Shown in pieces: positions 41,943 through 50,307 of a stretch of DNA of 64,000 nucleotides; position 1 is the stretch's first letter; each line of letters begins with the position of its first letter. A program made the position numbers and the translations under genes. The DNA lies in contig DAOULH010000103.1 in NCBI GenBank assembly GCA_034420475.1, positions 1 through 64,000 of the forward strand, in the 5' to 3' direction. Source of the DNA: Bin87 sp034420475 (GTDB lineage: Bacteria; Chloroflexota; Dehalococcoidia; Lucifugimonadales; UBA3495). Under the pieces are notes generated by a model. That model saw only the letters and a program-made list of their open reading frames with translations, was not told the DNA's origin and did not search any database.

Positions 41943-42944
41943 TCAGATACCCAGCAGGGCCTCAAGGTTTTTCCAGGAGATCTTTTCTTTCTCTTCCCGC
42001 GACAGGCTCTCCAGTCCTTCCAGCCACCCTCCGGGCGACGGATCCCAACCCACGAAGGGCCAGTCGCTGCCGATGACGACGCGGTCGACTCCGACGGAGT
42101 CGATCAGGAACCGCAGTCCGGCCTCGCTGCCGGTCAGGAAGTCGTAATAGATCTGCTTCTGGTACGTGCTGGGCGGCTTCTGAATGTTCACCCGCGCCTC
42201 CGAGCGCACCTGCCAGCCGTGGTCCAGGCGCCCCATGCCGAAGCAGGACCCGCCGCCGCCGTGGGCGACGCACACCCGCAGGTTGGGGCATTCGTCCAGG
42301 ACGCCGCTGAAGATCAGCGTCGCCACCAGCAGAGCATCCTCCAGGACGACGCCGACACTGTTGGGGATGCCGTAGCGCAGCGTCCGCTCCTGCGCCATGA
42401 TGTTGTCCTGCGGTTGTGGGTGGAAGAACAGCAGGGCGTCCAGTTCCTCGGCTGCCTTGAACAGCGGCAGGAAGTGCGGTTCGTCCCAGTTCTGGCCGTT
42501 GACCACCATGTCCAGCTCGGCGCCCTTGAGGCCCAGGACCTTCACGGCCCGTTCCAACTCGGTGATCGCCGCGTCCACGTCCTGCACCGGCAGCGTGGCC
42601 AGGCCGGCGAAACGGTCCGGCCACTTCTGGGTCATGCCGGCGATTTCGTCGTTGACCTCTTGTGACGCTTTGGTCGCTGCGGCGGTCTCCCAGTGGTAAG
42701 GGAACAGCGGCGTGTGGATGGACACCACCTGCACGTCGGTGCCCTCGGCGTCCATGTCCGCCAGCCGTTCCTCCGGCGTGTACCGGATCTTGGGCGAGTT
42801 GATCAGGATGCGCTTGCCGTTGCCGACGATGAACTCAAGGTCGCCCTGCGCCTCGTAACGCATCCCGTGCCAGTCCTCGCCGTTGGCAAAGGCTTTCCAC
42901 AGGATCTGCGGCGCCAGGTGGGTGTGAACGTCGATGTGTCTCAC
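41943..42944 (-). CDS. ACMSD-like amidohydrolase (amidohydrolase_2)
   Basis: A 333-residue metal-dependent hydrolase/decarboxylase. HIDVHTHLAP gives the HxH ligands, CVAHGGGG the middle His, and VVIGSDWPFVGWDPS the final Asp. The start is GTG with GGAGG eight bases upstream. Together with the paralogue upstream it forms a tandem pair that probably decarboxylates or hydrolyses related aromatic-type acids. Confidence 0.88.
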   Translation of the reverse strand: MRHIDVHTHLAPQILWKAFANGEDWHGMRYEAQGDLEFIVGNGKRILINSPKIRYTPEERLADMDAEGTDVQVVSIHTPLFPYHWETAAATKASQEVNDEIAGMTQKWPDRFAGLATLPVQDVDAAITELERAVKVLGLKGAELDMVVNGQNWDEPHFLPLFKAAEELDALLFFHPQPQDNIMAQERTLRYGIPNSVGVVLEDALLVATLIFSGVLDECPNLRVCVAHGGGGSCFGMGRLDHGWQVRSEARVNIQKPPSTYQKQIYYDFLTGSEAGLRFLIDSVGVDRVVIGSDWPFVGWDPSPGGWLEGLESLSREEKEKISWKNLEALLGI

Positions 42945-42996
42945 GGGTTGTCCTCCGGAACACGGGCTTGCATAATGCGGTTCGGGTAGCCGGCGG

Positions 42997-43992
42997 TCAG
43001 ATGCCCAGCAGCGTCTCCAGGTTCTTCCACAGGATGGCGTCCTTCTCGTCCTGGGTCAGGCTTTCCATGGCCAGAATCCACGAAACGGGCCAGTCCTGGG
43101 CCATGTCGTAGGGCCAGTCGGTGCCGAAGACCACCCGGTCGATGCCCACGGAGTCAATCAGGAACCGCAGCGATTGCTCGGTGTACACGATGCAGTCGTA
43201 GTAGAACCGGCTGAGATACTGACTGGGCGGCAGAGCGGCCAACCGGTCCGATGCGGGGATACGCTCCCAGCCCCGGTCCATCCGGCCCGCGCCGTAGCAG
43301 GCGTAGCCGCCGCCGTGGGACAGGCAGACGCGCAGGTCGGGGCAGGCATCCATCACGCCGCCCATCACCAGTGCGGCGAAGGTCAGCGTGCGGTCGGCCA
43401 GGTTTCCCACCGAGTTGGGCAGGTGGTAACGCTTGATGCGCGCATCGACGATGGTATCGCCCGACTGGTGGAACAGGATCACCGCCCCCAACTGCTCGGC
43501 GGCCTTCCAGAAGGGCATGAACTCCGGCTCGTCCAGCAGCTTGCCGTTGATCTTGTCGTCGATCATCGCGCCCTTGAACCCGTGGTTCACCATGACCCGC
43601 TCCATCTCAGCGATGGCGGCGGGCACGTCCTGCATGGGAAGTGTGGCCAGGCCGGAGAAGCGGTCGGGCCAGGAATGCATCATCTGGCTGATCTCGTCGT
43701 TGCACTCCCGGGCGGTGGCGACGGTCACGTCCGTGTCCATGTCGTAGTTGTAGAACCCGCCGAAGGGCGAGACCACGTGAACGTCCACGCCCAGGGAATC
43801 CATGTCGGCCAGGCGCTGCTCCGGCGTCCAGCTCGCTTTGGGCGGCAATTGCCCTCTCGCGCTGCCCGACACCAGCACCGGCCGCCCCAGCGCGTTGGTT
43901 TCCCGCCGGAGGGTGTGCCAGTCGCCGCCGTTCTCGGTGGCCCGCCAGAAGCACTGCGGCGTCAGGTGGGCGTGGATATCAATGCTGCGCAT
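42997..43992 (-). CDS. ACMSD-like amidohydrolase, paralogue
   Basis: A 331-residue paralogue of the next gene, with SIDIHAHLTPQCFWRA, CLSHGGGYACYGAGRMDRG, and RVVFGTDWPYDMAQDW. All metal ligands are kept. The ATG at 43992 has AGGAG six bases upstream; an in-frame ATG at 44025 is less likely. The deacetylase gene upstream ends only 40 bases away, so the three form a likely operon. Confidence 0.88.
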   Translation of the reverse strand: MRSIDIHAHLTPQCFWRATENGGDWHTLRRETNALGRPVLVSGSARGQLPPKASWTPEQRLADMDSLGVDVHVVSPFGGFYNYDMDTDVTVATARECNDEISQMMHSWPDRFSGLATLPMQDVPAAIAEMERVMVNHGFKGAMIDDKINGKLLDEPEFMPFWKAAEQLGAVILFHQSGDTIVDARIKRYHLPNSVGNLADRTLTFAALVMGGVMDACPDLRVCLSHGGGYACYGAGRMDRGWERIPASDRLAALPPSQYLSRFYYDCIVYTEQSLRFLIDSVGIDRVVFGTDWPYDMAQDWPVSWILAMESLTQDEKDAILWKNLETLLGI

Positions 43993-44033
43993 GTTCCTCT
44001 CCTGCGAAGCCATGTTTACCGCCACCGCAGAGC

Positions 44034-44921
44034 CTATGATTTCTGCCGTGGATGCCGCGCCAGGAAGTCGTCCGCGATCTCCTCAAACGTGACGAACCGC
44101 ACCCCGTCGTGGGAGCGGATGTACTCGGCGATGCGCTCCAGCATCAGCAGCACCTGCGGGCGGCCGCTGACGTCGGGGTGAATGGTGATCGGGAAAACCG
44201 CGTCGTCGTACTCCCGGTACACCCAGTCGAACTGGTCGCGCCACATCTGCTCGATGTCCCGGGGGTTGACGAAGCCGTGGCTGTTGGGCGACTTCTTGAT
44301 GAACATCATCGGGGGCAGGTCGTCCAGGTACCAGTTGGCCGGTATCTCCACGAGATCAGTCTCCTGCCCGCGTTCCAGGGCGTGCATCCAGTAGTCGGCC
44401 GGCATGGCGTAGTCGATCTTGGTCCAGCGGTCGCCGACGCGGACGTAATAGCACTCGAAGTCCTTGTGCATCAGGCTGTGGTCGTACTTGATGCCGTGCT
44501 TGAGCAGCAGCTCGTTGGTCACGTGGCTGAACTCCCACCAGGGAGCGACGTAACCCCGGGGCCGCTTCCCCGAAAGCTCGGTGATCAGGTCAATGCAGCG
44601 CAGGAGCACCGCTTCCTCCTGCTCCGGGGACATGGAGATGGGGTTCTCGTGCGAATACCCGTGCATGCCCACCTCGTGGCCCTGCTCCACGATCATGCGG
44701 CACTCGTCCGGGAAAGTCTCGATGGAGTGGCCCGGGATGAACCAACTGGTCCTGATCCCCAGCCGGTCGAAGAGCTTCAGCAGGCGAGGCGTGCCCACCT
44801 CGCCGGCGAACAGGCCCCTGGAGATGTCGTCGGGCGAGTCCTCGCCACCGTAGGATCCCAACCAGCCGCCCACGGCGTCAAGGTCAACTCCGAAGGCGCA
44901 AAGGATTTGTTTGTCGGCCAT
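44034..44921 (-). CDS. Polysaccharide deacetylase-family protein
   Basis: A 295-residue NodB-type deacetylase. CAFGVDLDAVGGWLG has the catalytic/metal Asp residues, GHEVGMHGYSHENP the H-x3-H metal site, and RPRGYVAPWWEFSHVT the third motif. The type matches those acting on peptidoglycan-like or small N-acyl substrates. GAGGAG precedes the ATG at 44921. It probably heads the operon with the two amidohydrolases. Confidence 0.87.
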   Translation of the reverse strand: MADKQILCAFGVDLDAVGGWLGSYGGEDSPDDISRGLFAGEVGTPRLLKLFDRLGIRTSWFIPGHSIETFPDECRMIVEQGHEVGMHGYSHENPISMSPEQEEAVLLRCIDLITELSGKRPRGYVAPWWEFSHVTNELLLKHGIKYDHSLMHKDFECYYVRVGDRWTKIDYAMPADYWMHALERGQETDLVEIPANWYLDDLPPMMFIKKSPNSHGFVNPRDIEQMWRDQFDWVYREYDDAVFPITIHPDVSGRPQVLLMLERIAEYIRSHDGVRFVTFEEIADDFLARHPRQKS

Positions 44922-45020
44922 GGTGATCATCTCCTCGGCGGGGTATTCACGTGACACGAAGGCGGCGCAAAGCGCCTTTCCCAGTTGGACGTATAGTACC
45001 CGAAACCGGGGCAGTTGATA

Positions 45021-45053
45021 CAAGTAAACGGGGGCGACCGCTGGCCGCCCCCG
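45021..45053 (-). terminator. Terminator after the coiled-coil gene
   Basis: Stem CGGGGGCG/CGCCCCCG with a 9-base loop at 45029-45053, followed on the minus strand by TTTACTTG. It lies 30 bases after the stop of the 45084-45773 gene and before the deacetylase gene. Confidence 0.7.
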
Positions 45054-45083
45054 ATGCGTTGGATTGATCAGTCCGGATAATCG

Positions 45084-45773
45084 CTAACCCCCGGCCGGGT
45101 CGGTGCTCGCCTGGGCAACCGGAGGGGCCGGCTCGGACATCTGCGGCGGCGGAGCCGGCCGGCGCACTGCCGGTGACGGCCCGCGGCTGGCCTCGGCCTC
45201 GGCGGCGAGCTTGGCCATGATCAGGGCGGTCAGCTCGCCGCGCATGGGGTCGGCATTCAGGTTGCACCCGGCGAAAACCTCGAATCCCGGCGACAGCTCG
45301 TCGATCATGCGCCGGACCCGGGTGCTGCCGTGGCGGGAAGCGATCAGCATCCGAATGGACTGGGCGTCGCGCTGGATGGTCGCATCTTCATCCTCTTCGT
45401 GCTCCTCCATGGCGCGGTCCAGCTCGTCCTCGTAGTCCATGCGGTCAACGACGCTGAGGGCGGCGGTGGCCTCGCGGCGGAAGGTGTCAACCTCGCGCAG
45501 GGCTCGCGCCAGCTGGTTTACCAGGTTGGCGGCGTTGGCGATCAGGTCGGGCAGTTCGCTCTGGGCTTCCGCAGCGGCGTTCAGGGCGCAACGAGCGTTT
45601 TCGATAGCCTCACGGCGGTGGTTCTCCCGCTCTTCCATACGCTGCAGCAGGCTGACCTGTTCCCGCAGCGTAGGCGCTTCAGACGCCAGCGTCTCCAGAC
45701 GTTCCATGTAGCTGGCGGCTTCTTCCGCTTTGCGCAGGCGTTGGGTCAATTCGTGTGCGCGTTCGTCTGGCAT
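45084..45773 (-). CDS. Uncharacterised coiled-coil protein
   Basis: A 229-residue soluble protein: coiled coil at about residues 5-110, an acidic stretch (DELDRAMEEHEEDEDA), a small region IRMLIASRHGSTRVRRMIDE, and a Pro/Ala-rich tail. There is no signal or membrane helix. No family recognised. It could be a structural or cell-shape protein, but nothing in the context supports this. Confidence 0.6.
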   Translation of the reverse strand: MPDERAHELTQRLRKAEEAASYMERLETLASEAPTLREQVSLLQRMEERENHRREAIENARCALNAAAEAQSELPDLIANAANLVNQLARALREVDTFRREATAALSVVDRMDYEDELDRAMEEHEEDEDATIQRDAQSIRMLIASRHGSTRVRRMIDELSPGFEVFAGCNLNADPMRGELTALIMAKLAAEAEASRGPSPAVRRPAPPPQMSEPAPPVAQASTDPAGG

Positions 45774-46045
45774 GGTTGTTTCCTACCTCTACCCGATGGG
45801 CCCGGCCTCCGTTAGTCTTGGAGCGTCGAGCCGGTGATATTAGAAACGGCCCGGGGCGGCAGCGAGTTGTGCGAAGCAACGGGCGAGATGCTGCCGTTCC
45901 CGGTGACAAGTCCGTTATAGCAAAGGGCAAGCTGATGGCGAGACGTGAGATGTTGACGTGTTTGCGTGAATTTTGAGAAATCGGCCGGTATTGCAACATC
46001 GGATGCTGATGATCGAGACTTCTGAATTGGACCGCCGTAAGCCCA

Positions 46046-46200
46046 CGCGTACCCAGTTTGCGGCGGAGAACCGTCAGAATCAGGATTTTCAAGATTTTGG
46101 GATTATCAGGATTGGAACCGTACTGCGATGGAGATCTCCCAATCCTGCCTGATCATAAAATCCCGCAAATCCTGATTCTGACAATTTGCGAAAGTGGGCA
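46046..46200. repeat. Family A dispersed palindromic element, copy 3 (inverted)
   Basis: The core at 46073-46182 has the same ends as copies 1 and 2, but the flanks are swapped: a GTTTGCGGCGG-type flank is on the left and AATTTGCGAAAGTGGGC on the right. The element is therefore inserted in the opposite direction and has a defined polarity despite the palindromic core. Confidence 0.85.
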
Positions 46201-46220
46201 CACACGCGCCGCATAAGGGG

Positions 46221-46247
46221 TTGACAAGTATCGCCAAACCGTATAAT
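46221..46247 (+). promoter_or_regulatory. Promoter of the structured leader RNA
   Basis: Exact consensus boxes TTGACA (46221-46226) and TATAAT (46242-46247) with a short spacer of 15 bases. Start of transcription is expected near 46253-46255. It begins 21 bases after the family A copy ends. Confidence 0.65.
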
Positions 46248-46333
46248 CTATATTCAAGGTGTCGGGGTTGGAATCGGAAACCCCGCTCACCAAAGCCCGA
46301 CGGAAAAACCGTCGTCATCACAGGAGGTAGGAA

Positions 46334-46414
46334 GTGGTTTCTCTGATCACGAGGCACCACAAGTGGCATTTCCCGTGTCAGGTCCCTGTCGGTGGCGTAG
46401 CGGCGACCCGATAG
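46334..46414 (+). CDS. Mini-ORF (26 codons) in the leader RNA
   Basis: A GTG start with AGGAGG placed seven bases upstream, the best ribosome site in the region. The peptide begins MVSLITRHHKWHFP and ends GGVAATR. Three His and one Trp lie within five codons of each other. The stop codon falls in the loop region of the inner hairpin, so a translating ribosome would open the 46382-46434 stem. Leader-peptide control is a plausible but unproven reading. Confidence 0.5.
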   Translation: MVSLITRHHKWHFPCQVPVGGVAATR

Positions 46415-46470
46415 TCGCGGTGACCGATAGGGACGAGAGACCGGGTCGGGGGCATCGTGGCCCCCGGCGC

Positions 46471-46510
46471 GCGAAGGCCAGGACCGGCGACGGTCCTGGC
46501 CTCGCCTTTT
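46471..46510 (+). terminator. Rho-independent terminator of the leader RNA
   Basis: Stem AGGCCAGGACC with its complement (46475-46502), extended by GCG/CGC around a bulge, with a 6-base loop, followed by TTTT at 46507-46510. It lies 143 bases before the Usp start codon. Confidence 0.8.
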
Positions 46511-46652
46511 AATGGGTGAAAACCGCTGCCGCCGTGAAGCATGCCCTGGCTAGAGTTTCGGGCCGACCCGTGAGGTCCGGGGATGGTGCGGCGAATGATA
46601 GAATGCCGGCGCATGACCCCTCGCCGGCGGATGTGATGGAGATCGCACGATA

Positions 46653-47663
46653 ATGTATTCGAGAATTATCGTCCCTCTGGATGGGTCCCCGTTTTCCGAG
46701 ACGGCGCTGCCCTACGCGCGGGCCATCGCGGGATCGTTGGCAATTCCCGTCGAGTTGGTGGAAGCCTTCGACGTTCTGCCGCCGCCGGCGCGCCATCGGC
46801 AGTCGGGCGAAACGACCCGACGAATGCTGGCGGATGTGGAGCGCAACTCACGCCAATATCTCGGCCAGATCCAGGAGGGGCTAAGGTCAGCGGGCTTGGT
46901 CGCCACCGCGACCACCCTGCCGGGCGCGCCGGCGCGAGCCCTGGTGGACTGGCTGGTGCGCGATCCGGAGGCGCTGGTGGTCATGTCCACGCACGGTCGC
47001 GGCGGCATTGCCCGCTGGGCCCTGGGCAGCGTCGCGGACAAGGTGCTGCACTCCATCTCCAACCCGGTGCTCCTGATTCGCAGCAGCGCGGAATCCGCGC
47101 CCGCAGACGGGGTTGAAGTGAAAACGGTGTTGGTGCCGCTGGACGGGTCGGAGTTATCCCAGGAATCGTTGTCTCATGCCGCCGCCGTCGCCGCCGGGCT
47201 GGGCGCGAACATCACGCTGATACAAGTCACGGGCACCGCGGATTTCTACCGCCGGTACCTGGACCGCGCTTCCGCCGAAGAGGGCCTGATCTCAGTCGAG
47301 GAACTGGCGCAGGCCGATTCCGAAGACGCCCGGACGTCGCTGGCGGCCGCGTCACGACGGTTGGCCCAGGAGTTTGGATACGGCGGCCAGGTGACCGTTA
47401 CCCATTTGCAGGGACAAAATCCCGCTGAGGCCATCGTCAACGTGGCCGGCGCCGAGCTGACCATGGTCGTGATGACCACCCACGGGCGGAGCGGGATCAA
47501 CCGGCTGGTGCTGGGAAGCGTGGCGGACCGGGTGGTGCGCCACGCCAACGCGCCGGTGCTGGTGGTGAGAAGGCACGACGAGCCCGGCGTCGTCGGAGTG
47601 GATGTGCGGGCCTCCGAAGGATACGCCGCCGGGTTTGGAAACCCGGCGGCGCAACCGGCATAA
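46653..47663 (+). CDS. Universal stress protein with two Usp domains
   Basis: A 336-residue tandem UspA protein. Both halves carry the ATP-binding G-2x-G-9x-G-S/T type motif: GRGGIARWALGSVADKVLH at about residue 115 and GRSGINRLVLGSVADRVVRH near 275. It starts MYSRIIVPLDGSPFSE. The weakly spaced GGAG is 11 bases upstream. Readthrough from the leader RNA upstream, if it occurs, would control this gene. Confidence 0.92.
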   Translation: MYSRIIVPLDGSPFSETALPYARAIAGSLAIPVELVEAFDVLPPPARHRQSGETTRRMLADVERNSRQYLGQIQEGLRSAGLVATATTLPGAPARALVDWLVRDPEALVVMSTHGRGGIARWALGSVADKVLHSISNPVLLIRSSAESAPADGVEVKTVLVPLDGSELSQESLSHAAAVAAGLGANITLIQVTGTADFYRRYLDRASAEEGLISVEELAQADSEDARTSLAAASRRLAQEFGYGGQVTVTHLQGQNPAEAIVNVAGAELTMVVMTTHGRSGINRLVLGSVADRVVRHANAPVLVVRRHDEPGVVGVDVRASEGYAAGFGNPAAQPA

Positions 47664-47700
47664 CCGGCGGACTGACCCGCCGTTAGCGCTAAAACAACCG

Positions 47701-47857
47701 TAACTGTTCAGAGTTGCGGGGAAAGTGTCATTGCGAGCGAAGCGCGGCAATCTCGATGGCGCAATGGAGTCCTTTGGAGCAGACGGCGCTGCTACGGCGT
47801 AGAGATTGCCGCGGCGCAAACGCCTCGCAATGACAACCTCCCGAATTCTGAACAGTC
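47701..47857. repeat. Family B MITE-like element, copy 1 (inverted)
   Basis: Outer ends TAACTGTTCAGA and TTCTGAACAGT; inner arms GTCATTGCGAGCGAAGCGC and CGCCTCGCAATGAC (47727-47834). It has the reverse polarity of the copies at 60049 and 61977, judged from the GGAGG-TTGTCATTG end. It sits between the convergent Usp and P450 genes and contains no gene. Confidence 0.85.
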
Positions 47858-47879
47858 ACAAACAATCCTCCCAGCGGAT

Positions 47880-49277
47880 TCAGTTGCGCCGTTCGAGGAA
47901 CAGAGGCATACCGCCTTTGGCCCGCAGGGATATGAGTGGCTGGAGTCTGACCTCGTGCCGTGGGTCGTGGCGCAGGGTCCAGCGCTGACCGAGGGTTGCC
48001 AGCAGCAGCATGGCCTCCATCCATGCGAAACCCTCGCCGATGCACAGGCGCGGCCCGCCGCCGAAGGGGTAATAAGCGAACCGATGCCGGCCGGCGCGAA
48101 ACTCCGGCGTCCAGCGGTCGGGCCGAAACTCCAGCGGACCGTCGAACCAGCGGGGATCGCGGTGGATGATCAGCTGGGGCGCCGACAGGACGGCGCCGGC
48201 CGGTATGTCCCAGCCGCCCAGGGTGATGGGCCGGAAGGTCATCCGGGCGGTGGACCAGATGGGCGGGTACAGTCGCATGGACTCGGTCAGCACCCGTTCG
48301 GTGACAGGCAGGTTTGCCAAATCCTCAGGGGTTGGATCGCGCCGGCCGAGCACGTCGTCCAGCTCGGCGTGGAAGCGGGCCTGGATGTCGGGGTGCGTGG
48401 CCAGCAAGTACCAGGTCCAAGTCAGGGCGACGGCGGTGGTCTCGTGGCCGGCGGCGAACAGGGTGATGACCTCGTCGCGCAGTTGGGTATCGGTCATCAC
48501 GGCGTCTTCGGGGCTGGCGGCCTCCTCGTCCCGCACGTTGAGCAGCAGCGAGAGGAGATCGTCGCCTTCCAGGCCGGACTGGCGGCGTTGGGCGATGAGG
48601 CCGTAGATGGTCTCATCCAGGTAAGCAAGTTCGCGCCGGAACCGGCGGGTGAAGGGAAAGGGCAGGCGATGCACCAGACGGCGCAGGCCCCGAGGCCGAT
48701 TGTCTTGGGCCTTGATATATTCGTTGCCGACCTCGAAAGCTACCCCAATGCGACGCACAGTGTCGGGCAGGTCCAGGCCGAACAGGGTCTTGACCACAAT
48801 GTGCAGGGTGAGTTCGCTCATCTCACGGGCCATATCGACGTGTTCGCCGTCCTGCCATCGCCTCTCGTGGCGCCGGGAGAAGTCGGTCATGATCTGAGCG
48901 TAGCCGGCGATGCGTCGATGGTGGAACTGCGGCTGCATCAAGCGGCGCTGGCGCAGGTGCAGCGGGTCGTCGGAGGTGACCAGGCCGTCGCCCAGAAGGT
49001 AGCGCAGAGACGCAGTCGTACGACCGCGCCCCACCGACTGATGGTTGTTTACGAACAGTTCCTGGACCAGGTCCGGATGACTGACCAGGTACACCAGCGC
49101 CGGTTTGGTGGACATGGTTGCCAGGTCGCCGTAACCGGCGGTCTCCTGCATGAGTCCAATTACGTCGGTAAGGTAGCGTAAGGACTGGCCGACGACGGGC
49201 CACTCGGGCGGACCGGGAGGCAACGCGGAGCGGTCGACCACCGGATTGGGCGGATATGCGGTGGTGGAGGTGGTCAT
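47880..49277 (-). CDS. Cytochrome P450
   Basis: A 465-residue P450. I-helix AAGHETTAVALTW, the ExxR motif in LTESMRLYPPIW, and heme loop PFGGGPRLCIGEGFAW with the axial Cys are all present. No membrane anchor, so it is a soluble enzyme needing separate redox partners, which are not in the window. The ATG at 49277 has GGAG upstream; a GTG at 49322 is possible. The sequence pattern resembles bacterial fatty-acid or terpene hydroxylases, without firm assignment. Confidence 0.93.
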   Translation of the reverse strand: MTTSTTAYPPNPVVDRSALPPGPPEWPVVGQSLRYLTDVIGLMQETAGYGDLATMSTKPALVYLVSHPDLVQELFVNNHQSVGRGRTTASLRYLLGDGLVTSDDPLHLRQRRLMQPQFHHRRIAGYAQIMTDFSRRHERRWQDGEHVDMAREMSELTLHIVVKTLFGLDLPDTVRRIGVAFEVGNEYIKAQDNRPRGLRRLVHRLPFPFTRRFRRELAYLDETIYGLIAQRRQSGLEGDDLLSLLLNVRDEEAASPEDAVMTDTQLRDEVITLFAAGHETTAVALTWTWYLLATHPDIQARFHAELDDVLGRRDPTPEDLANLPVTERVLTESMRLYPPIWSTARMTFRPITLGGWDIPAGAVLSAPQLIIHRDPRWFDGPLEFRPDRWTPEFRAGRHRFAYYPFGGGPRLCIGEGFAWMEAMLLLATLGQRWTLRHDPRHEVRLQPLISLRAKGGMPLFLERRN

Positions 49278-49402
49278 GGCCGGCTCCAGCGTGGGAATAG
49301 GCTCATTCTGCCAGCGGGACACATACCGGGCAACGGTCTGGTCTTCCGGTCACTGAACGGTGAACTCACCTTTTGGTACGACCGGGAAGGCGTCGCTGCT
49401 TC

Positions 49403-50179
49403 CTACGACCGTCCCGCCTGCGCCAACAGCGCCAGCAGCATCCGCCCCATCTGCGCCTCGTGATACGGCGCGAACGCCGTAAACTCCCGCAGGTTGCGCG
49501 CCGCTTCTTGCTCAGGGTTAAACCGTTCTCCCATCAGCTCATAGTCGCTTGCCAACTCACGGTTCCAAACGCGCAGTTCGTCAAGGGTCAGTTGCGGCTC
49601 GAACTGAAACCCGTAGGACGGCCCGTAGCGGAACGCCATGGGGAAGCGAACGTAGCCGCCGTCCCGGCGGAGCATGGTACCCTCGGCCAGCAGGATTCCG
49701 CCGGGCGGTACGGTGAACTGCTCGCCGTGCAGCGTGGGCACCAGCGGAATGTTGATCTCGCCAAAGGCCGGGTCGGTGCGACCGGCTTGGGTGATGTCAA
49801 TTTTTCGCAGCCCGAACTGGTAGCCTCCGGTGGGCGCAACCGCTCCGCCCAGCGCCCGCGACAATAGTTGTGCCCCCAGGCAGATGCCAATGACGGGTGT
49901 CGGCTCCCGGTTGCCCACGTCTCCGGTGGCGGCGGCACGCAGATACGCCATCTCCTGGATCAGGGCCGGGAAGTTGTCGTTGGCCGACATCGGCCCGCCC
50001 AGCGCCACCACCAGGTCCACTCCCGAAATATCTGGCGCATCGAACTCGGCATAATTCGGCGCGCTGTCGCACACCCGTACCTGGTGCAGATCGAAATCCG
50101 CTTGCCGCAGTATCCCGGTGAAGTTGCCGCCCAGCGTTTCCACCGGATGGTGCTGAATGACGACGGCGCGCTTGGTCAC
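49403..50179 (-). CDS. Class I glutamine amidotransferase-like protein with altered triad
   Basis: A 258-residue GATase-fold protein. The nucleophile elbow GICLGAQLL carries Cys100, and LVVALGGPMS forms the oxyanion strand. Where the family has F-H-P-E, this protein reads FQFEPQ (Glu194 in the His position, Gln196 in the Glu position), so the Cys-His-Glu triad is incomplete. Start is GTG. It may be a gamma-glutamyl hydrolase-like relic or an enzyme using another base. Confidence 0.78.
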   Translation of the reverse strand: MTKRAVVIQHHPVETLGGNFTGILRQADFDLHQVRVCDSAPNYAEFDAPDISGVDLVVALGGPMSANDNFPALIQEMAYLRAAATGDVGNREPTPVIGICLGAQLLSRALGGAVAPTGGYQFGLRKIDITQAGRTDPAFGEINIPLVPTLHGEQFTVPPGGILLAEGTMLRRDGGYVRFPMAFRYGPSYGFQFEPQLTLDELRVWNRELASDYELMGERFNPEQEAARNLREFTAFAPYHEAQMGRMLLALLAQAGRS

Positions 50180-50307
50180 TATGTCATACCGCCTTAGAAT
50201 GACAAGTTTTTGCGGACGGGCATTTGATGTGGTATAAGCCTACTATCCGCATCCTACATCGATCTGGGGGGAGAGGGCATGATAAGGGGTTGCGATAACG
50301 AGGCAGT

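Larger units (their letters stand above)
46253..46511 (+). ncRNA. Structured leader or small RNA with mini-ORF and terminator
   Basis: About 255 nt between the promoter at 46221 and a strong terminator. Predicted hairpins: GGGTT/AACCC near 46264-46283; GACGG/CCGTC at about 46299-46313 just before a ribosome site; a 12-bp stem with one G-U pair, GTCCCTGTCGGT with ACCGATAGGGAC (46382-46434), enclosing a GCGAC/GTCGC stem; CGGGGGC/GCCCCCG (46447-46466); then the terminator. A 26-codon mini-ORF runs into the 12-bp stem. The layout is that of an attenuator or dual-function RNA. I cannot match it to a known RNA family. Confidence 0.55.

Noticed and set aside
46253..46511. RNase P, tmRNA, SRP or 6S RNA
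   Set aside because: None of the conserved sequences of these RNAs (for example GAGGAAAGTCC of RNase P or the SRP loop GGAAGG..AGCA) is present, and the shape differs from 6S RNA.
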